From Prochlorococcus marinus str. MIT 1214 (GTDB taxonomy: Bacteria > Cyanobacteriota > Cyanobacteriia > PCC-6307 > Cyanobiaceae): a DNA stretch of 64,000 bases. Both the position numbers and the translations under genes were made by a program. A model generated the notes under the pieces. The model was not told the origin of the DNA. It did not search any database and worked only from the letters and a program-made list of their open reading frames with translations. The stretch lies in the NCBI RefSeq assembly GCF_027359355.1, contig NZ_CP114777.1:124001-188000 (forward strand), read 5' to 3'. Positions 62,692 to 64,000 of the stretch are shown here, in pieces (positions within the stretch are counted from its first letter, which is position 1; every line of letters starts with the position of its first letter).

Positions 62692-64000
62692 ATGCATATT
62701 GCTGTCGTCGGTCTTAGCCATCGCACGGCCCCAGTCGAAGTGCGTGAAAAGCTAAGTATCCCAGAAGAACTCGTTGAAAAATCTTTTAATAATTTAAAAA
62801 AAATTGATCAAATACTTGAAGTTTCTATATTGAGTACATGTAACAGGCTTGAGATTTATAGCTTAGTTAAGGACCCGCAATTGGGAATAGAAGCAATTAA
62901 ATCTTTTCTTCTTGAATTTTCGGGCCTTGAGGATGAGATCCTTTCCCCACACTTATTTAACTTTGTCCAAGAGAAAGCTGTTTCTCATGTGATGAGAGTT
63001 TCTGCTGGTTTGGATAGTTTGGTTTTAGGTGAAGGACAGATCCTGTCACAAGTAAAAAAAATGGTCCGTCTTGGCCAAGACCATCAAAGTCTAGGTCCTA
63101 TTTTGAATAGATTATTAACTCAGGCAGTTAGTACTGGTAAACGCGTAAGAAGCGAGACAAATCTGGGAACTGGAGCAGTCTCTATAAGTTCTGCGGCTGT
63201 AGAACTAGCTCAATTAAAACTTGGTCAAGCGCACGGAAAAGATCAATTGATGACTTTAGAGACTGAAAAGGTCGCTGTTGTTGGCGCAGGTCGAATGAGT
63301 CGTTTGTTGCTACAGCATCTCCAATCAAAAGGATGTTCTTCACTGACTCTTTTAAATAGAACGAAAAAAAGGGCTGAGGATCTTTCTGCAGCGTTTCCCG
63401 ATATTCAAATTGATTGTCAATTAATAGATGAGCTTGATAGTTGTCTCTCACTCAGTACTCTTGTATTTACCAGTACAGCTGCTAATGAACCAATTATTGA
63501 TGCTGAAAAATTGATAAAAATAGATAGAAAACCTTTGTTAAGGCTTATTGATATTGGAGTTCCAAGAAATATTTCTTCTGATGCAAAATCAGTTTCTGGA
63601 ATTGAATCTCATGATGTTGATGACCTTCAAGAAGTCGTTTCACGAAATCAAGAGGCAAGACAAAAGCTCGCCCTAGAAGCTGAAGGATTGGTAGAGGAAG
63701 AATGTCGTATTTTTCTAGAATGGTGGGATAGTTTAGCGGCTGTTCCAACTATTAATTGTCTTAGATCTGGTTTGGAGGCCATCAGGAAAGAAGAACTTCA
63801 GAAGGCATTAAGCCGAATGGGACCTGATTTCTCTGCTAGAGAGCGAAAAGTTGTCGAGGCATTAAGCAAGGGTATTATTAACAAAATACTCCATACTCCA
63901 GTCACAAAATTGAGAGCACCTCAATCAAGAAATGATCGCAGAGCTGCTCTTGATGTGATTGAAAAACTTTTTAATCTTGATGTTTCTAGTGCTTTAAATA
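62692..64000 (+). CDS. hemA: Glutamyl-tRNA reductase, cut at window end
   Basis: The first 436 codons are present and no stop appears before the edge; the family usually ends near this length. HemA reduces glutamyl-tRNA to glutamate-1-semialdehyde, the committed step for tetrapyrroles. The catalytic Cys is in LSTCNRLEIY (about residues 46-55). The NADPH-binding VAVVGAGRMSRLL and IDIGVPRNISS follow. It starts with ATG after an AAGGGG-like ribosome site. Confidence 0.95.
   Translation, partial: MHIAVVGLSHRTAPVEVREKLSIPEELVEKSFNNLKKIDQILEVSILSTCNRLEIYSLVKDPQLGIEAIKSFLLEFSGLEDEILSPHLFNFVQEKAVSHVMRVSAGLDSLVLGEGQILSQVKKMVRLGQDHQSLGPILNRLLTQAVSTGKRVRSETNLGTGAVSISSAAVELAQLKLGQAHGKDQLMTLETEKVAVVGAGRMSRLLLQHLQSKGCSSLTLLNRTKKRAEDLSAAFPDIQIDCQLIDELDSCLSLSTLVFTSTAANEPIIDAEKLIKIDRKPLLRLIDIGVPRNISSDAKSVSGIESHDVDDLQEVVSRNQEARQKLALEAEGLVEEECRIFLEWWDSLAAVPTINCLRSGLEAIRKEELQKALSRMGPDFSARERKVVEALSKGIINKILHTPVTKLRAPQSRNDRRAALDVIEKLFNLDVSSALN

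Overview
The window looks like a chromosome segment of a Prochlorococcus, probably a low-light, NATL-like strain. The grounds are the AT-rich sequence, the frequent TTG/GTG starts, and a gene set typical of marine picocyanobacteria: psb28, sipA, a GUN4-domain protein, pcyA, chlP, devBCA, an NtcA-type site before glnA, and DUF1651 and DUF1824 proteins. The genus is well supported; the clade is inference. I found no tRNA, rRNA, CRISPR array or insertion sequence.

Layout. (1) 1-1.4 kb: an M28 peptidase and a small membrane protein. (2) About 1.4-16.8 kb: a gene-poor, very AT-rich accessory island. It holds three tandem direct repeats, an M48-like metallopeptidase, a membrane protein with a degenerate acyl-carrier-protein domain, a tyrosine recombinase, a hendecad-repeat protein, many proteins of 40-150 residues (several too short for routine ORF calling), a nucleoside 2-deoxyribosyltransferase-like protein and a methylenetetrahydrofolate-reductase-like protein. 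(3) 16.8-35.9 kb: mostly core genes (flavoprotein, DoxX, AI-2E-type permease, psb28, mnmH, GUN4, glnA, a class V aminotransferase, tadA, PLP decarboxylase, a GTPase, lspA, bioY, sipA, two M16 peptidases). (4) 36-46 kb: pcyA-devBCA, a glycosyltransferase, rpsB-tsf, recG. (5) 46-64 kb: vanX-like, sulfite reductase, glyS, chlP, vanY-like, typA, lptB with an LptF/G permease, ccsA, rpe, glpX and a nearly complete hemA cut by the window edge.

Several genes share pathways. pcyA, chlP, hemA and the GUN4-domain gene belong to tetrapyrrole and chlorophyll metabolism. rpe and glpX belong to the Calvin cycle, glnA to nitrogen assimilation and sir to sulfur assimilation. devBCA, lptB and the LptF/G-like gene export envelope lipids. 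The vanX- and vanY-type peptidases act on peptidoglycan peptides.

The most striking observation is that the sulfite reductase gene begins with about 65 codons clearly homologous to the N-terminus of the tyrosine recombinase 41 kb away. Both genes have the same kind of tandem 10-bp repeat placed directly before a TTG start. This looks like a core assimilation gene that captured the 5' end and control region of a mobile-element integrase. Other notable points are the ACP domain lacking its phosphopantetheine serine, an 11-residue repeat protein, a twin CX3C microprotein, a P-loop glycine changed to arginine in mnmH, and several strong unexplained hairpins.
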